Source: JAICXG01 sp963801255
Lineage (GTDB): Bacteria > Verrucomicrobiota > Verrucomicrobiia > Chthoniobacterales > UBA10450
DNA: 64,000 nucleotides
Assembly: GCA_963801255.1 (NCBI GenBank)
Contig: CAWDEC010000008.1
Location: forward strand, 124,001-188,000
Reading direction: 5' to 3'
Positions 62,646 through 64,000 of this stretch are shown here, in pieces. A model generated the notes under the pieces. That model was not told where the DNA came from and ran no database searches. It saw nothing but the letters and a program-made list of their open reading frames with translations. Positions within the stretch are counted from its first letter, which is position 1, and each line of letters starts with the position of its first letter. The position numbers and the translations under genes were made by a program.

Positions 62646-62933
62646 ATGCCCAAAACCACAGCCAAAAAAACGTCCTCAAAACGTAAGCCGAATGCCGCCT
62701 TTATGAGGCCGGTTCAGCCGGATGATAAACTCGCCGCGGTCGTCGGTTCAAAGCCACTGCCGCGCTCGGAACTCACCAAAAAGCTCTGGGACTACATCAA
62801 GAAGAATGGTCTGCAGGACAAGAAAAAACGCACGCAGATCAATGCCGATGAAAACCTGCGCCCGGTCTTCAACGGCAAGAGCCAGGTGAGCATGTTCGAG
62901 ATGACGAAACTCGTCTCGGGTCATCTGCGCTAA
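62646..62933 (+). CDS. SWIB/MDM2 domain protein
   Basis: 95 residues. After a lysine-rich N-terminus, SELTKKLWDYIKKNGLQDK, QINADENLRPVF and the terminal VSMFEMTKLVSGHL make one complete SWIB domain. In bacteria the fold is typical of Chlamydiae, Verrucomicrobia and relatives, usually as a small DNA-binding or chromatin-like protein. Its role here is unknown; the basic tail suggests nucleic-acid contact. Confidence 0.88.
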   Translation: MPKTTAKKTSSKRKPNAAFMRPVQPDDKLAAVVGSKPLPRSELTKKLWDYIKKNGLQDKKKRTQINADENLRPVFNGKSQVSMFEMTKLVSGHLR

Positions 62934-62988
62934 AACCTCGTTTGGGGAATCTGTTTTTGCCTCGCGGTTAGATCCGGGGGATTTGACT

Positions 62989-63020
62989 CGCCCGCGAACA
63001 GTCTACCCTGTTCGCGGGCG
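62989..63020. repeat. Thirteen-base perfect hairpin without T-run
   Basis: CGCCCGCGAACAG (62989-63001) pairs perfectly with CTGTTCGCGGGCG (63008-63020) over a six-base loop TCTACC, between the SWIB and thioredoxin genes. No T-run follows on either strand. It may terminate transcription with Rho, or act on the downstream 5' leader. Confidence 0.7.
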
Positions 63021-63104
63021 CTCGCGCATACCGGCGCCGAGCGCATCTCCAATCCACGCACTCTTGCACGAACGACTTCTCTCGACGACCAGTTGGGGGT
63101 GAAA

Positions 63105-63545
63105 ATGTTTCGTCTCCTTTCCTTAGCGGTCGCGCTTTCGTTTGTCTCTCTTTGTTCTGCACGAGCAGAGACAAGCTGGCTTTCCGACTATCACAAAGCC
63201 CAGGACGAAGCCAAAGCCAGCCACAGGCTTTTGCTCATCAACTTCACCGGCTCCGACTGGTGCCCGTGGTGCGTGCGATTGCATCGCGAGGTTTTTTCCA
63301 AGCCAGAGTTTGAGGAGTACGCGAAGAAAAATCTTGTGTTGTTCATGGCCGATTTTCCGCGAGCGAAACCGCTAAGCGACGAAACGCGTCGACAGAACGA
63401 AGAACTCGCGCAGCGTTTCGGGATCGAGGGTTTTCCGACGATCGTAGTCCTGAATGGCGATGGGAAAGCAGTCGGAATGCTGGGTTACGTCCCGGGTGGT
63501 CCAACCGCATTCATCGAAGAATTGAAGAAAATCCCCAAAAGCTAA
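63105..63545 (+). CDS. Secreted thioredoxin-like protein
   Basis: 146 residues from ATG 63105, preceded by a GGGGG ribosome site. Signal peptide LLSLAVALSFVSLCSARA, then a thioredoxin fold with C53-P-W-C56 in SDWCPWCVRLHREVF and FGIEGFPTIVVLNGDG. The Trp in place of the usual Gly-Pro pair resembles DUF255/YyaL-like and TlpA-related thioredoxins. It should act on disulfides or redox partners in the periplasm. Confidence 0.88.
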   Translation: MFRLLSLAVALSFVSLCSARAETSWLSDYHKAQDEAKASHRLLLINFTGSDWCPWCVRLHREVFSKPEFEEYAKKNLVLFMADFPRAKPLSDETRRQNEELAQRFGIEGFPTIVVLNGDGKAVGMLGYVPGGPTAFIEELKKIPKS

Positions 63546-63613
63546 GGCCGGCTTGCGGGAACATTGATCGATTCGTTAGGCGAGCCGGGATCCTTTCCTG
63601 CAGCGAAGTTTCC

Positions 63614-64000
63614 CTAACGAGTTGAACTGGATTCGGCCAGAGTTTTTTCCAGCACATCTGCCAGTTCACGGCGAGTGAATGGCTTTGCCAGAGCACCGCG
63701 GAATCCGTAGGAAAGGAATTCCGAGAGAGCCGCTTCGTCCGAGTAACCGCTGCAAATAATCGCATTCACGTCCGGATCGATGCTGCGCAGGCGCTCGATC
63801 GTCTCAACACCGCCGAGACCACCTCGCACCGTCGCGTCGAGAATCACGGCGCGAAAATGTTCGCCTTTGCGCGCGGCGCGCTCGTAGATCCGGACCGCTT
63901 CCGAACCATCCGGTACCGCGGTGACTTCGTAGCCCATTGTGCTCAGCAGTTGCGCCGTCAGCTCGCGAATGGCGGATTCATCATCCATCACCAGGATGCG
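63614..64000 (-). CDS. Receiver domain at the C-terminus of a signalling protein (5' truncated)
   Basis: The frame is open to the window edge and reads RILVMDDESAIREL, so the gene begins upstream of the visible part (beyond 64000). The receiver has phospho-acceptor Asp in VILDATVRGGLGG, and KPF in ALAKPFTRRELADVL. It is probably the tail of a hybrid histidine kinase or a longer regulator. The stop is CGT-TAG in the motif at 63613. Confidence 0.75.
   Translation of the reverse strand, partial: RILVMDDESAIRELTAQLLSTMGYEVTAVPDGSEAVRIYERAARKGEHFRAVILDATVRGGLGGVETIERLRSIDPDVNAIICSGYSDEAALSEFLSYGFRGALAKPFTRRELADVLEKTLAESSSTR

Larger units (their letters stand above)
252..63620. repeat. Dispersed octamer family TCGTTAGG(C), candidate DNA uptake sequence
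   Basis: Hand count of exact TCGTTAGG/CCTAACGA: about 79 in 64 kb. Plus orientation starts: 252, 292, 2521, 6628, 7021, 9515, 11032, 12820, 14848, 15368, 17970, 22831, 22923, 24405, 25782, 27166, 27869, 29748, 30557, 31310, 32973, 34562, 34574, 42083, 42754, 45161, 48504, 50261, 51569, 51674, 55430, 56330, 57652, 57916, 60882, 63573. Reverse orientation: 564, 912, 1175, 5811, 8345, 8881, 11538, 15011, 16926, 20835, 21268, 21334, 21675, 23973, 25160, 25364, 25692, 26292, 28234, 31136, 32230, 32358, 33597, 34907, 37223, 40061, 40321, 41622, 42352, 42486, 44017, 47383, 47715, 49536, 50350, 55636, 55967, 57088, 59206, 59983, 62467, 62519, 63613. About 65 extend to TCGTTAGGC. Positions may be off by one or two. 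Confidence 0.9.

Noticed and set aside
252..63620. TCGTTAGG as a Chi-like or KOPS-like oriented chromosome site
   Set aside because: The two orientations are nearly equal (36 versus 43), including on each side of dnaA, so no strand polarity is seen.
252..63620. TCGTTAGG as a HIP1-like palindrome or restriction-site relic
   Set aside because: The word is not self-complementary, and it is enriched rather than avoided; methylase recognition cannot be excluded but would not explain the excess.
1..64000. CRISPR array, prophage or insertion sequence
   Set aside because: I see no regularly spaced repeat-spacer units, no transposase-like frames and no phage structural genes.

Overview
The window is a gene-dense stretch (about 60 genes) of a GC-rich, Gram-negative bacterial chromosome. 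LptD, PlsC, a GT9-type sugar transferase, a SWIB-domain protein, a KS/CLF-like pair, many small lipoproteins and long TPR proteins point to Verrucomicrobiota, perhaps a soil Chthoniobacter/Udaeobacter-like lineage. That placement is inferred from gene content, not from a marker tree. I see no insertion sequence, prophage, CRISPR array, tRNA or rRNA.

Layout. 1-5.3 kb: FAD oxidoreductase end, then folD, DUF374 acyltransferase, ubiX and a xylulokinase on the minus strand. 5-12 kb: PBP5-type carboxypeptidase, an alpha-oxoamine synthase, mtnP, miaB, a membrane protein and a frameshifted GT9 gene. 11.9-15 kb: dnaN and dnaA (both minus), with a possible origin or regulatory region upstream of dnaA carrying two DnaA-box-like repeats. 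15-26 kb: rho, a YebC-family gene, an ECF sigma/anti-sigma/MOSC overlap operon, a BaiN-like flavoprotein, hrpB and a threonine aldolase. 26-34 kb: a PutA lacking the DNA-binding domain, a PD-(D/E)XK-like protein, hemB, coaX and a ROK kinase. 34-40 kb: two tandem paralogous TPR proteins. 40-49 kb: M29 aminopeptidase, rsmB, UDP-glucose dehydrogenase, lptD and the KS/CLF pair. 49-54 kb: glycine-rich RRM protein, then a minus-strand cluster STAS - SpoIIE phosphatase - grpE - dnaJ - rsmE. 54-64 kb: a fused MBL exonuclease/ATP-dependent DNA ligase, plsC-cmk-aroA, a response-regulator phosphatase, SWIB, a thioredoxin-like protein and a truncated receiver domain.

The most unusual signal belongs to no single gene. 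The octamer TCGTTAGG (usually TCGTTAGGC; reverse CCTAACGA) occurs about 79 times by hand count, where about two would be expected. It lies in both orientations without bias (36 versus 43), mostly inside genes, and often supplies stop codons. A halo of one-base variants surrounds it, including a secondary form TCGTCAGG (about 14 copies). This resembles the DNA uptake sequences of Neisseriaceae and Pasteurellaceae, but the word is not one I know, and I know of no such system in this phylum. I propose it as a candidate uptake-sequence dialect; the competence machinery is not in this window.
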